Notes: a model not told the origin generated them from the sequence alone. Shown: positions 8,038-17,432, numbered from the stretch's first letter. The stretch is DNA of 62,835 nucleotides from JBCBKP01 sp038521625 (GCA_038521625.1 JBCBKP010000020.1:1-62835); one strand, 5' to 3'. Translations and numbers: made by a program.

Positions 8038-9102
8038 CTAGCCGGCGAGAAGGAAGACCCGGAGCGACGCGCCGGCGTCCGCGGGCCAGGCCGCCCCGCA
8101 GGTCTCGCACAGGATCGCGCCGTCGACCGGGCTCGGATCCCGCGCGAGCGCAGCGCCACAACAGGGGCAAACGCCGGCGCCGAGATCGCGCCGCACGAGA
8201 CGGATCGTCGCGAGCTGCGACGCGATCACCATGCGGACCAGGACGTACACGATCAGGCCGGTGATGGCGAAGCTGGCGTACGCCCGAGCGTCGTCGAACG
8301 CCTGCGCCGGCGCCCCATCCGGCAGCGTGAGGATCGACCAGACCGCCCCGACGCCGCCGCCCAGCACGGCCAGATCGATCAGCAGCCGCCACCAGAGGCC
8401 GCGCACCAGCAGCTTTGCGCGGATCTTCACGAAAGCCGGCCACGGCTCGCGAGCGCGGAGCGCGACCCAGCGCCGTCGCGCGTCCTTGTGGAGCTTGCGC
8501 CGGCTGCCGCGGCTGTGGCCGATCGTCGCCTTCCAGTCGAGCGGCAGGTGATCGGCTTTCCAGAGGTCGACGTCCCACACGGCGCCGCACTCCGGGCAGC
8601 GCTTCTTGCCGCCCTCGGCCTCGACCGTCGCGAGCTCATAGGAGCAGCAGGGGCACCGGTCCTCGATGAGGCACGCGCGGATGTATGCGCAGTGGCGAAC
8701 GTTCCGCCGTTTGCCCCTTCGGTGGTTCCGCGCCGCCGCGATCGACCACGAGATCTGGCTGCTGATCGAGTTGCTGAACCCGAGGAACCAGAGCACGACC
8801 GCGCCGATCACCAAGGACAAGTACCACGGGAATCCGACACGCCCGCCGACGGCGAAGCCGACCCAGATGAAGCCGAACATCCCGCCGACGGTGCCGATCG
8901 CCATGCGCAGCGGCTTCTCGGTCCAGAGCGAGGTCCCGAGCGCCTGCCGCCGGCGCTCGCCCTTGCCGCTCGTCGGGTAGACGGCCTTGAGGATCCGGTC
9001 GGGCGCGAACGGGCTGGCGACGTTGCACAGCTCGCCGGCGTCGTCCTCGACGCGGAGGCCGGTGGTGAGGACGGGGATGGGATCTCGCCGTAGGTTGTTC
9101 AT
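8038..9102 (-). CDS. Membrane protein with two zinc ribbons, paralogue of the upstream gene
   Basis: A 354-residue protein. A pair of membrane segments near residues 75-115 and another pair near 240-300 flank a CPCC...CPEC zinc ribbon near 150-175 (DRCPCCSYEL, KRCPECGAVW). A second ribbon ends the protein (CPCCGAAL, ILCETCGAAW). I do not recognise the family. Its start overlaps the stop of the preceding gene by ATGA. That gene has the same order of membrane pairs and ribbons, so the two arose by duplication. Role unknown; a membrane sensor or assembly factor would fit. Confidence 0.7.
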   Translation of the reverse strand: MNNLRRDPIPVLTTGLRVEDDAGELCNVASPFAPDRILKAVYPTSGKGERRRQALGTSLWTEKPLRMAIGTVGGMFGFIWVGFAVGGRVGFPWYLSLVIGAVVLWFLGFSNSISSQISWSIAAARNHRRGKRRNVRHCAYIRACLIEDRCPCCSYELATVEAEGGKKRCPECGAVWDVDLWKADHLPLDWKATIGHSRGSRRKLHKDARRRWVALRAREPWPAFVKIRAKLLVRGLWWRLLIDLAVLGGGVGAVWSILTLPDGAPAQAFDDARAYASFAITGLIVYVLVRMVIASQLATIRLVRRDLGAGVCPCCGAALARDPSPVDGAILCETCGAAWPADAGASLRVFLLAG

Positions 9103-10151
9103 TTTCGAAACAGCATCCCAAGATCATCTTGCCATGCCGCGGCACATTTTGTGCAGATCCGTGCGTGATCGATCGGGCTCCGATGGCTCGGAAGCAGATC
9201 GTTGCACGACGGACACCGGCCGCTCTTAAATCGATGCGTTGCCACCTGCTGTGCCGCCCCGCTGTTCAGCGAGGGCCGCGCGCCGAGTAGACCGAAGACC
9301 CCGAGCCCGCCGACACCGATGCCGAGCAGGATTGCGCCCACTCGTCCGTATTGGTACACAATGCGCTCATCGATCATGAGGAGCGGCGAACTCACAATCG
9401 CGGCGATCGCAACGACCTCGACCACATGCACAAACCGCCAGGAGAGCGGCTTGGCCTCGCGGCGCGCCCGCCGCCATTCGGAGCGAGAGAGATCGGCAAT
9501 GAGCCATCGCCTCTGACCACGCCAGTCTCGGATCCGATAGCCGCTCCCGCATCTGGAAGCGGGCAGATCCGCGGCCTCCGCCGCGGCGTGCTCGGATTCG
9601 CGAATAGCTACCAGCCACTTCGCGCTGCATTCCGGGCAGGTGACCGCCCCCTCGATCTCCGGCACGCCTTCGATTCCGAACCCACACGCGGCGCACACGC
9701 CGCTGCGGATCGCATGATCGAAGAACACGTGGCTCGAGATCGCGTCGTTTGTACGGGGTGAAGCAACGACCGGGCGTCCTCGTGCAGCATCGAGAGAACT
9801 CGAATCAGCGTGGAGCTGTGCAACGCGACGCGATCGGATCAATCGGCGCAGCCAAAGGAGCATCACAACGAGGAGCTGACCTCCCACGATTACGACAAAA
9901 CCGATGATCCCCAAGAGAAATAGCTTGTTGCCGAGAGCGACGCTAAACACAAGAAATGCGATCGTGACGACGACGAACGTCACGCTGGCCGCCCGCCTGA
10001 ATCGGCTCCGCCAGAGCCGACGCATCGTGCGCCCCGCCGCTCGATCATCACCATCGCGCTGCTCGAGTTCAGTGACCGCTCGCGTGACACGCGGGAGATC
10101 GCACCGCAGCGCGTTGCCCGCGTCGTCGGTCGTGGGCGGGATTAGAAGCAC
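9099..10151 (-). CDS. Membrane protein with two zinc ribbons
   Basis: About 350 residues. Membrane pair near residues 55-105, a zinc ribbon (VCAACGFG, VTCPECSAKW) near 165-190, a second membrane pair near 245-290, and a C-terminal ribbon (RCPSCNDLL, RICTKCAAAW). It shares this architecture and a similar N-terminus (VLLIPPTTDDAG versus VLTTGLRVEDDAG) with the downstream gene. GTG 10151 follows the queF stop by 4 bases; GTG 10199, which would overlap queF, is the alternative. Slightly lower GC than its neighbours. Function unknown. Confidence 0.65.
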   Translation of the reverse strand: MLLIPPTTDDAGNALRCDLPRVTRAVTELEQRDGDDRAAGRTMRRLWRSRFRRAASVTFVVVTIAFLVFSVALGNKLFLLGIIGFVVIVGGQLLVVMLLWLRRLIRSRRVAQLHADSSSLDAARGRPVVASPRTNDAISSHVFFDHAIRSGVCAACGFGIEGVPEIEGAVTCPECSAKWLVAIRESEHAAAEAADLPASRCGSGYRIRDWRGQRRWLIADLSRSEWRRARREAKPLSWRFVHVVEVVAIAAIVSSPLLMIDERIVYQYGRVGAILLGIGVGGLGVFGLLGARPSLNSGAAQQVATHRFKSGRCPSCNDLLPSHRSPIDHARICTKCAAAWQDDLGMLFRK

Positions 10152-10155
10152 CGAG

Positions 10156-10545
10156 TCACACTCCGGCCCACTCCGGCGGGATGTCGCCGTGCTCGGCACG
10201 GATCGTGCTCCGGATCCCCCCGCGACCCTTCCAGTCCGTGACGATCTGCAGCCACTGCGGCTGCATGACCTCGACCAGGTGATCGCGGATCGTCGTCGTC
10301 ACGGCCTCGTAGAAGATGCCCTCGTTTCGAAACGACTGGTAGTAGAGCTTGAGCGACTTCAGCTCGACGCAGACGCCGCCGTCGGATGTCGCCCGCGGCA
10401 CGTAGCGCAGGATCACGTCGCCGAAATCGGGATGACCGGTCTTCGGGCAGACCGAGGTGAACTCCTCGGAGACGTGCTCGATCACGAGCTGGGCCCCGGA
10501 GGTCTCGGGCGTCGGGAAGGTCTCGAGCAGGCTGGTGTCGGGCAT
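10156..10545 (-). CDS. queF: NADPH-dependent 7-cyano-7-deazaguanine reductase (preQ0 to preQ1)
   Basis: A 129-residue enzyme of the short (YkvM-like) QueF type. It reduces the nitrile of preQ0 to the amine of preQ1 in queuosine tRNA modification, in the cytoplasm. The nucleophilic Cys is in FTSVCPKTGHPDFGD near residue 33, with the Asp that follows. The substrate and NADPH region LKSLKLYYQSFRNEGIFYE-like lies near 65-80. An in-frame ATG at 10569 would add 8 residues. No other queuosine genes are in the window; it sits inside the pqi/zinc-ribbon operon. Confidence 0.9.
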   Translation of the reverse strand: MPDTSLLETFPTPETSGAQLVIEHVSEEFTSVCPKTGHPDFGDVILRYVPRATSDGGVCVELKSLKLYYQSFRNEGIFYEAVTTTIRDHLVEVMQPQWLQIVTDWKGRGGIRSTIRAEHGDIPPEWAGV

Positions 10546-10585
10546 GGGCGAGGATAGGGACGGGGGCACAAAGGCACGGGGGCGC

Positions 10586-11491
10586 TCAGGGAGCGCCGGC
10601 CAGCTCGATCGCCGGGTCCCAATCGAGCCAATCGCTGTCCGCCTCGGGCTCGAGCTCGAAGACGTGCCCGGGCTCGGCCGGCTCGTCGAACCGGTTGGGC
10701 GTGGCGAACGCGATCCCGCCCGAGAGCACCGTCTCCAGCGAGCCGGCCCGCAGCGAGAGGCCTCCGAAGATCCCGAAGTCGGCCGACACGCCGCCGGCGT
10801 CCCAGAACCGCGAGTCGGTCCGCACCAGCGGGCGGTACCTCGGCTGAATCACGAGCCCGAGATTGACCGCGGTCGCGTCCGGCGCGAGCTCGATCCGGCG
10901 CACGGCCCCGACCGGCACGCCGCGGTAGAGCACCGGCGACCCGACCGTCAGGCTCGCGGTCGAACGCGCGCGGACGACGATCGGCAGCGAGCCGTCGGCC
11001 TCGGCGAGCGGCGCATCCGGCTCGTCCTCGAGGCCGTCGAAGACCAGCCGGCGCGGCGCGTTCTGCGGCGCGGGATCCACCGCGATGTACCGCGGCCCGA
11101 CGAGCGTCTCGAGCCCCTGGACGCGCTCCAGGCTCACCGTCGGGCGAACGATCCAGAACCGCGAGCCTTCCGCCGCGAGACCGATCGCCGACCGGCGCAG
11201 CCTGGCGCGAACGATCACGCCCTCGAGGCTCGGCGCCAGCTCGATCGACTCGACCTGCCCGGCGTTGAGGCCGCGGTGCTGGACGGCGTCGCCCGGCTCG
11301 AGCCCGTGCGCATTGTCGAAGCGGATCGTGATCAGCGGCCCGCGGTCCCGCTGCGCGGTCGCGTAGACGTACGTCAGCAGCGCGACCGCCAGCAGAGGCA
11401 GCACGAAGAGCACGCTCCACGTCCGCGGCGCGCGCCGCGGCGCCGCGATCGCCTCGGGCAGTTGCTCAGGCATCGGGCCGCCGTCCGTCAT
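10586..11491 (-). CDS. pqiB: MCE-domain lipid transport protein, PqiB-like, short form
   Basis: A 301-residue protein with one N-terminal membrane helix (SVLFVLPLLAVALLTYVYA) and two MCE domains (about 50-145 and 170-270). PqiB forms periplasmic tubes that carry lipids between membranes; E. coli PqiB is about 550 residues with three MCE domains, so this is a shortened version. It overlaps the pqiA-like gene by ATGA. The C-terminus is acidic and lacks the long helix that makes the needle in PqiB. Confidence 0.75.
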   Translation of the reverse strand: MTDGGPMPEQLPEAIAAPRRAPRTWSVLFVLPLLAVALLTYVYATAQRDRGPLITIRFDNAHGLEPGDAVQHRGLNAGQVESIELAPSLEGVIVRARLRRSAIGLAAEGSRFWIVRPTVSLERVQGLETLVGPRYIAVDPAPQNAPRRLVFDGLEDEPDAPLAEADGSLPIVVRARSTASLTVGSPVLYRGVPVGAVRRIELAPDATAVNLGLVIQPRYRPLVRTDSRFWDAGGVSADFGIFGGLSLRAGSLETVLSGGIAFATPNRFDEPAEPGHVFELEPEADSDWLDWDPAIELAGAP

Positions 11492-12162
11492 CGCCCGCCC
11501 CCCTCACCCGTCCGCTGCAGCCGCCAGATCGCGTGCGGGTCGAACGCGGCGGACGCCAGAATGCTGAAGACGACCACGCCGGCGAACGCGAACGCCCCCG
11601 GACCCGCCGTCACCTCGGCCCACGAGCCCAGCTTGACCGCCGCGACGAGCATCGCGACAAGCAGCACGTCGAGCATGCCCCAGCGACCGATCCACTCGAC
11701 CACCCGGTACAGCAACGCCCGGTGAGCCGCGCCCGGCACGAGCGAGCCGGCGCTGATCGCCAGCAGCGCCAGCAGCTTGGCGACCGGCGCGACGATCGAG
11801 CACACGAGCACGATCAGGCCCACCCCGACCGACCCCTCGGCGATCAGCGCGCTCGCCCCGTCGAGGATCGTGCTCTCGGTCGTGTAGCCGAACCGCTGGA
11901 TCTGCAGCACCGGCTCGGTCATCGCGGGGTAGTACAGCACCAGCGCCGTCGCGGAGAGCGCCGCGCACCGCGCCGCCGCGTTCGGCCGCGCCCGGCGCCG
12001 CAGCGCCTGACGGCAGCGCCGGCATCTGGCCCGCTGGTCCGGGCGAAGCGTCGGCAGCCGCTGGATCAGCCCGCACGCATGGCAGGCGACCAGCGCGGGC
12101 CGCACGCGCATGACCGGAGCCGGGCTCCGGCCGTCCGGGCTCTGGGCGTCGATCGCCGCCAT
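11488..12162 (-). CDS. pqiA: PqiA-like inner-membrane protein
   Basis: A 224-residue protein with one zinc-ribbon-like N-terminus (CHACGLIQ...CRRCRQAL, residues 27-50) and four hydrophobic segments. The inserted YTTESTILDGASALI stretch and RWGMLDVLLVAMLVA match the PqiA/DUF179 half-domain. E. coli PqiA has two such units (about 417 residues); only one is here. It probably anchors the PqiB-like MCE protein encoded next. ATG 12162 lacks a Shine-Dalgarno but TACCAT lies 6 nt upstream. Confidence 0.75.
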   Translation of the reverse strand: MAAIDAQSPDGRSPAPVMRVRPALVACHACGLIQRLPTLRPDQRARCRRCRQALRRRARPNAAARCAALSATALVLYYPAMTEPVLQIQRFGYTTESTILDGASALIAEGSVGVGLIVLVCSIVAPVAKLLALLAISAGSLVPGAAHRALLYRVVEWIGRWGMLDVLLVAMLVAAVKLGSWAEVTAGPGAFAFAGVVVFSILASAAFDPHAIWRLQRTGEGGGR

Positions 12163-12195
12163 CTCAGAATGGTATTGGGATCCGAGTCGAAGCGC

Positions 12196-13227
12196 TTAGC
12201 CGTAGCGCCGGAGCAACTCGACGATCTTCGGCTGGTTCGGCCGGATCTGCAGCGAGCGCCGGAGGGCCTCCAGAGCCCCGCGGAGGGCCGACTCGTCCCG
12301 CCGCTCCGACCACAGGTACCGGTTCAGCAGGCAGACCCCGACGCCGTTCCAGGCCGGGTAGTGGCCCGCGTCGAGCTCGGCCGCGTCGCGGAACGCATCG
12401 AGCGACGCGTCGTAGTCCTTCAAGCGGAACAGCGCCGAGCCGAGCCGCTCGTACGCGATCGGCGACGGCTCGATGCGGACCGCCTGCTCCAGCGTCGCCG
12501 ACATCTCGGCGTAGCGCCCGGTCCGCCCCAGGCTCTCCGCCAGGTTCAACAGCAGCTCCGGGCTCAGCTCCATCAACTCGGCCGCCTGGCGGTACTCGAC
12601 GACCGCCGAACCGTGCTCCTCCAGATCGGCGTAGACCGCGCCGAGATTCACCCGCGCCGGGCCGTCGTCCGGGCGGATGCGGACCGCCCGCTCCGCGTAC
12701 GGGCGGGCCTGCGCCGGCTCGTCGAGCTGGATGTACGCGGTCGCCAGATTGAGGTTGGCGTCGAAGTCGTCCGGGCGGAGCGCCAGCGCCGTCAGATAGA
12801 CCCGAACCGCCTCGGCCGCCCGATCGAGCAGCTGCAGGCAGAGGCCGAGGTAGTACTGCGCCTCGAAGTTCCGCGGCTCGAGCTCGGTCGCCTCGCGGTA
12901 GCGGCGCTCGGCCGACGTGTAGTCGCCGCGCTCGCGGTAGATGTCGGCGGCGCCCATGTACGCCACGGTCAGGTCCGGGTTCTCCTCGATCGCCCGCTCG
13001 AACTCGGCGAGCGCCCGCTCGTCGATGCCTTGGTCCTTCAGGGCGGTCGCCTCGGCCACTCGGACCTCGGCCGCCCGCTCGGAGCTCGTCCCGCGCCCCG
13101 AGCGGACAAGCGTCCGCTCGTCCTGGCGTGAATCGGCCCGGGGCGTCGAGTCGCAGGCGGCGAGCAGGAGGACGGCCAGCGCGGCGGCGGCCAGGCTCGG
13201 GCGTCGGATGGCTGTGCTTCGCGGCAT
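12196..13227 (-). CDS. TPR-repeat lipoprotein
   Basis: A 343-residue lipoprotein: start at ATG 13227, signal peptide with lipobox LLLAACDS near residue 25, a charged linker, then about seven TPR units from residue 55 to 320 (for example DLTVAYMGAADIYRERGDY and NFEAQYYLGLCLQLLD). TPR lipoproteins of this kind commonly act as assembly scaffolds at the outer membrane; no partner is indicated. The ATG at 13353 would put a poor N-terminus before the signal peptide and was rejected. Confidence 0.8.
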   Translation of the reverse strand: MPRSTAIRRPSLAAAALAVLLLAACDSTPRADSRQDERTLVRSGRGTSSERAAEVRVAEATALKDQGIDERALAEFERAIEENPDLTVAYMGAADIYRERGDYTSAERRYREATELEPRNFEAQYYLGLCLQLLDRAAEAVRVYLTALALRPDDFDANLNLATAYIQLDEPAQARPYAERAVRIRPDDGPARVNLGAVYADLEEHGSAVVEYRQAAELMELSPELLLNLAESLGRTGRYAEMSATLEQAVRIEPSPIAYERLGSALFRLKDYDASLDAFRDAAELDAGHYPAWNGVGVCLLNRYLWSERRDESALRGALEALRRSLQIRPNQPKIVELLRRYG

Positions 13228-13376
13228 CTGGGCTCTCTTCTGACTCCGAGGGCGCACCGGCCGCCCCGGAGGGGTCAATCTCGGCCCGCGACGGGCCTGC
13301 GATCCACAGATTCGGCCCCCGCGGACGCCCGCGGCGGCACCCCAGCTCCACACGCTCGCCCAGAGGGGGGCGATCC

Positions 13377-14276
13377 CTACTCCATCATCCCCTTCAAGCG
13401 ACGAAGGTTACGCAGGTCGAACGCCCTCCCGCGATCATCCTCGCCCTTCGGGGTCTCCAGGATCTTGGGTACGTCGCGCAGCGCCGGATGGTTGACCACC
13501 GCGGCGAATCCCGAGGCCTTGAGAGGCTGGCTCTTCCGCCCCGGCGGCTGCGTGATCGTGCCCTCGCCGATATGGGCGTGCCGGTCCTTCCGGCTGCCGA
13601 GATCGCCCTTGGAATCGTTCAGGTGCATCACCCGCAGGTGCTTCAGCCCGCAGAGCCGGTCGAACTCCTCGAGGACTCCCTCGGCCGACGCCCGCCCCGA
13701 CATGTCGTAGCCGCCGGCATGCGCGTGGCAGGTGTCGAAGCAGAACCCGACCCGATCGGGCACCGGCGAGCGATCGAGGATGCGCCCGCGAAGATCGGCC
13801 AGCTCGTCGAACGAGCGGCCGAGGTTCGAGCCGCTCCCGACGGTGTCCTCGAGACAGAGCACGGTGCGGTAGCCCTTCGTCTCCTTCAGCAGCCGCTTGT
13901 ACGCGTCGGCGATGCGGGTGAGGCCGCTGTCCGCGTCGGAGGTCGTGTACGCCCCGGGATGATGGACCAAGAACGGGATCGAGAGCGTCTCGCAGCGCTC
14001 GATCTCCTCGCGCATCAGGCCGATCGACTTGGCCCAGAGCTCATCGTCAGGGCTCGCCATGTTGATCAGGTAGCTGGCGTGGCTGACGGTCCGGCCCTGC
14101 CAACCGAGACGCTCGAGGCGTGCCGTCCATTCGGCGACGGCGTCGTCCAACAGCGGCTTGACCTTCCACTGCTGCTGGTTCTTGGTGAAGACCTGCACGG
14201 TGTCGAGCCCGAGCGACTCGGCCTCGTCGAGGGCGTTGTGCATGCCGCCTGCGATGGAGAGGTGCGATCCGAACAT
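13377..14276 (-). CDS. nfo: Endonuclease IV (AP endonuclease)
   Basis: A 299-residue zinc enzyme that cuts DNA at abasic sites in base-excision repair. Seen in order: FGSHLSIAGGMHNAL at the N-terminus, HHPGAYT near 110, CLEDTVGSG near 147 (the usual form is LENTAGQG, so Asn is Asp), GFCFDTCHAHAGGYD near 178, HLNDSKGDLGSRKDRHAHIGEG-type block near 215, ILETPKG near 270. All metal-ligand His, Glu and Asp positions seem present. ATG 14276 has TATCTT 7 nt upstream. Divergent from the SDR gene. Confidence 0.92.
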   Translation of the reverse strand: MFGSHLSIAGGMHNALDEAESLGLDTVQVFTKNQQQWKVKPLLDDAVAEWTARLERLGWQGRTVSHASYLINMASPDDELWAKSIGLMREEIERCETLSIPFLVHHPGAYTTSDADSGLTRIADAYKRLLKETKGYRTVLCLEDTVGSGSNLGRSFDELADLRGRILDRSPVPDRVGFCFDTCHAHAGGYDMSGRASAEGVLEEFDRLCGLKHLRVMHLNDSKGDLGSRKDRHAHIGEGTITQPPGRKSQPLKASGFAAVVNHPALRDVPKILETPKGEDDRGRAFDLRNLRRLKGMME

Positions 14277-14337
14277 GCCCCCGAAGATAGCGCGTCGTAG
14301 CATCGGGCTCGAATGATCACTGGAACGGAGGCCCCCG

Positions 14338-15102
14338 ATGGGAACGCTCGACGGACGGATCGCGGTGGTGACGGGGGCCTCGGCCGGCATCGGCGAGGCC
14401 GTGGCACGCGACCTCGTCGCGCAAGGCGCCTCGGTCGTGCTCAACGCACGCCGGAAAGAACGCCTCGAGGCCCTCGCGGCCGAGCTGGGCGATCGGACCG
14501 CCGTGGTCGCGGGCGACGCCAGCGAACAGTCGACGATCGACGCGTGCCTGACGGCGTGCGAAGAGGCCTTCGGCGGCCCGGCCGACCTGGTCGTGGTCAA
14601 CGCCGGGCGCGGGCTCCGCGGCGGCGTGCTCGACAGCGACGAGGGCGACTGGGAGGAGGTCGTCCGGACCAACCTGCTCGGCGCGGCCAGGCTCCTCCGC
14701 GCGGCCGCGAACGCCATGGCCGAGCGCCAGAGCAACGGCGACTGGCAGAAGCGCGCCCACGACATCGTCGTGCTCGGCTCGACGGTCGGGCGGCACATCA
14801 GCCCGTTCAGCTCGATGTACGGCTCGACGAAGTTCGCCGTGCACTCGATCGCCGAGGCCGTGCGTCGCGAGGTCGGGCCCAAGGGCGTCCGCGTCTCGAT
14901 CATCGAGCCCGGCGTTGTCGCCAGCGAGTTCCAGCAGGTCGCCGGCTACGACAAGGACGCCTTCGGGCAGTTCATGGAGAAGATCGGGCCCGTGCTCATG
15001 CCCGAGGACATCGCGCGGCTGATCACCTTCGTCTGCTCGCAGCCGCCGCACGTCCACCTCTGCGACGGCGTGATCCGCGCCACGCGCCAGGACTACCCCT
15101 GA
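14338..15102 (+). CDS. Short-chain dehydrogenase/reductase
   Basis: A 254-residue classical SDR. The NAD(P) site TGASAGIGEAV is near residue 12, NAG near 87, catalytic Ser in VLGSTVG near 145, and YGSTK near 160 (Y-x3-K). The NARRKERL segment after beta-2 suggests NADP preference. Substrate not deducible. Start supported by GGAGG 6 nt upstream. Confidence 0.88.
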   Translation: MGTLDGRIAVVTGASAGIGEAVARDLVAQGASVVLNARRKERLEALAAELGDRTAVVAGDASEQSTIDACLTACEEAFGGPADLVVVNAGRGLRGGVLDSDEGDWEEVVRTNLLGAARLLRAAANAMAERQSNGDWQKRAHDIVVLGSTVGRHISPFSSMYGSTKFAVHSIAEAVRREVGPKGVRVSIIEPGVVASEFQQVAGYDKDAFGQFMEKIGPVLMPEDIARLITFVCSQPPHVHLCDGVIRATRQDYP

Positions 15103-15118
15103 GACGCCGACGCGGAGC

Positions 15119-17284
15119 TCAGTCGCAGCCCGCGAAGAACCCGGCGACGAACGCCGCGACGTCCGACTGGCTGATCACGCCGAGCGGCTCGGCGTGGTCC
15201 GCGAGCGCGAAGCCCTCGTGGAACGCGCCGACGAACGCCTCGATGTCGGCCGAGTTCAGCACGCCGTACGGCTCCGCCGCATCGACCTTCGAGCAGCCCC
15301 GGACGCCGTCGAGCACGTAGGCGTTGAACCCGGCGTCGAAGCTCGCGCCCGCCGCGGCCAGCGGCGTCCCGCCGACGATCGCGCCGCGCCCCCGCCCGGT
15401 GAGCGAGCCGTCGATGTCGGTGAAGCTGCCGTCGATCGTGTCGGGGCTCGCGTGCTGATAAACCCCGCCGGTGTTGACGAGCGCCACGCCCTCGGTCGTC
15501 ATGCCGCCGTCGCTCAGGGGGTCCTTCCACTGCGTGACGGCCGCCGGCTCGACGTTGATGAACGTGACACCGTGCAGGTTGGCGTGGTTGCCGTAGCCGG
15601 TCGGCTGCAGGTGGATGCCGCCGGCGGGCGCCTTTCGGTTTCCGAGATTCTGGGGCCCGCGCCCGATGTCGTTGTCCGACTTCTGGTTGAACACCACGTC
15701 CTCGATGTTCGAGCGGAACGCGATGATCCCGCCCGATGAGTCCGTCAAGATCGCGTCGCGCAGCGTGTGCCGGTCGTCCTCGATCCAGACCCCGAGCACG
15801 CTGTTGCGATAGCTCTGGAAACCCTCGAAACCCGCGTCGAACGCGGCGTTGTAGTCGCCGATCATCAGGCCGTGCCCGCGCGTCTTCGGGCCGTAGGTCG
15901 GGATGCCGCCGCCGGAGACGCCCTCGCGATAATTCGAGTGCGACAGGTTGTCGCGGAAGATCACCCCGTGCGTCTTGCTCTGCTCGCGCTGGATCAGCCG
16001 CTTCATGTCGTGGCCCATCACCTGCGAGTCGATGAAGAAGCCGATCCCCTCGACCGTCCCGGCCGAGTGGTTGCCGATCATCGGGTTGAACGGGTTGCGA
16101 CCCCAGAACCCCGACGGCCGGTGCTCGGCCTGATTCGACTCGGTGTGGTCGTCCCGGAAGAACGCGAACTCGCCCCCGCTGCGGCTCTTGCGCTTCACCA
16201 GCATCGCGAGGTTGCCCGAGAAGACGTTGTCTTTCTCGTGCCCGTCCTCGCTGAAGACGTACGCGTGGTCCCAGACGTCGAAGACGACGTTCGACTCGAC
16301 GCGCACGGCGTCCACCCCGTGGATCACGACGCCGCGCTGCCCGCTCGAGTGGATCGAGCAGTCCCTGATCCAGTCGCCGGACCGATCGACGGCCTCGATC
16401 ATCCAGCCGCGGTTGCCGAACCGGGTCTCGAGGCTCGGATCGCGGTGCCAGTGGATCGGGTAGCGGGCGGCCCGGGCGATCTGCCCGCCGCCGACCAGCT
16501 CGACGCCGGAGAGATTGACCGGCCCCGCCGTCGGCATGAACATGCCGTGGAACCCGAGCTTCGGGTCGCCGTCGTCGGCGTCGCGGATCACGATGTTCCG
16601 GCTTAGCAGGCCCACCTCGGCGCGCATGTCGATGGTCTTGCCGGCGTACTCGAACACCCGCCCGAGGTGCTTGTGCCGTAGCGCCGGCTCGAACGACACC
16701 GTCAGCCCGTCCGCCGACACCGCCGTGACCGTCAGACGCTCCGCCTCGCGCGGGTCCTCGCCCGACGGCGCCAGCGCGATCCGATCGCCCGGCCGCCAGC
16801 CCGTCGGCGACACGAGCGACATCGACGTATCGCCCGGCCGGGCGTCGGCGGCCAGCTGGGTCCAGCTCCGCTTGGCGGCGCTCGCGCCGTGCAGCTGCAG
16901 CGAGCCGCCGTCCGCGACACCGAGCACGCGGTACCCCATGCTCGGCTGGGTCGACGGATCGCCGATCGGCTCGGTCAGCGTGATCGTCAGCGCGTGATCG
17001 AACGGGTCGGACTCCGACCCCGCCGCAAGCCGCGACCCCGGCCCGGCCACAAGAATGCGCGTCGCGGTCAACGCCGCGTCCTCCTCGTCCTCGAAGACGA
17101 GCTCGCCCCGCACGACCAGCGCCCCCACGTCCGCAGACGCGACATCGAACAGTACCGACTCGCCCACACCGATCGTCACGTCGGCGCCCGGCGCCAGACC
17201 CGCGAACCGCTCGCTCCAGAGCGACTGACCGGCCGCCGTCGAGGCCGCCACGGTCAAGACGACGAGTTCATTGAGCATGCGCAT
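15119..17284 (-). CDS. Secreted G8-domain / parallel beta-helix protein with dockerin-like tail
   Basis: About 721 residues. A signal peptide (MLNELVVLTVAASTAAGQ) is followed by a G8 domain (about 25-150: LAPGADVTIGVGESVLFDV, GELVFEDEEDAAL, GGSLQLHG). G8 domains are found in hyaluronan-binding CEMIP/TMEM2 and in bacterial surface proteins. Residues 200-620 look like a right-handed beta-helix with many Asn/Asp turns (IVIRDADD, GVVIHGVDAVRVESNVV), as in polysaccharide lyases. The end carries two dockerin-like units (GVLNSADIEAFVGAF, GVISQSDVAAFVAGF) and finishes AGCD. Probably binds or degrades extracellular polysaccharide. ATG 17278 is an alternative start. Confidence 0.8.
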   Translation of the reverse strand: MRMLNELVVLTVAASTAAGQSLWSERFAGLAPGADVTIGVGESVLFDVASADVGALVVRGELVFEDEEDAALTATRILVAGPGSRLAAGSESDPFDHALTITLTEPIGDPSTQPSMGYRVLGVADGGSLQLHGASAAKRSWTQLAADARPGDTSMSLVSPTGWRPGDRIALAPSGEDPREAERLTVTAVSADGLTVSFEPALRHKHLGRVFEYAGKTIDMRAEVGLLSRNIVIRDADDGDPKLGFHGMFMPTAGPVNLSGVELVGGGQIARAARYPIHWHRDPSLETRFGNRGWMIEAVDRSGDWIRDCSIHSSGQRGVVIHGVDAVRVESNVVFDVWDHAYVFSEDGHEKDNVFSGNLAMLVKRKSRSGGEFAFFRDDHTESNQAEHRPSGFWGRNPFNPMIGNHSAGTVEGIGFFIDSQVMGHDMKRLIQREQSKTHGVIFRDNLSHSNYREGVSGGGIPTYGPKTRGHGLMIGDYNAAFDAGFEGFQSYRNSVLGVWIEDDRHTLRDAILTDSSGGIIAFRSNIEDVVFNQKSDNDIGRGPQNLGNRKAPAGGIHLQPTGYGNHANLHGVTFINVEPAAVTQWKDPLSDGGMTTEGVALVNTGGVYQHASPDTIDGSFTDIDGSLTGRGRGAIVGGTPLAAAGASFDAGFNAYVLDGVRGCSKVDAAEPYGVLNSADIEAFVGAFHEGFALADHAEPLGVISQSDVAAFVAGFFAGCD

Positions 17285-17432
17285 GGATGTCTTCCCAGCC
17301 GTTGAGCGGGCCGCGACCGCCGCGACGCGATCCCGCCCCCATTCAACACCGCCCGGGGTGGAATCGCTCGCACCGGTGACGAACGCGACATGCAACTGAT
17401 CAGTGCGCTGAGCGCCGCGCCGATCTGACGCT

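Noticed and set aside
6941..8590. Leftward frame extending the LON-domain protein to 785 codons
   Set aside because: The extension is an Arg/Ala-rich shadow of the YhaM-like gene and the zinc-ribbon gene in another frame.
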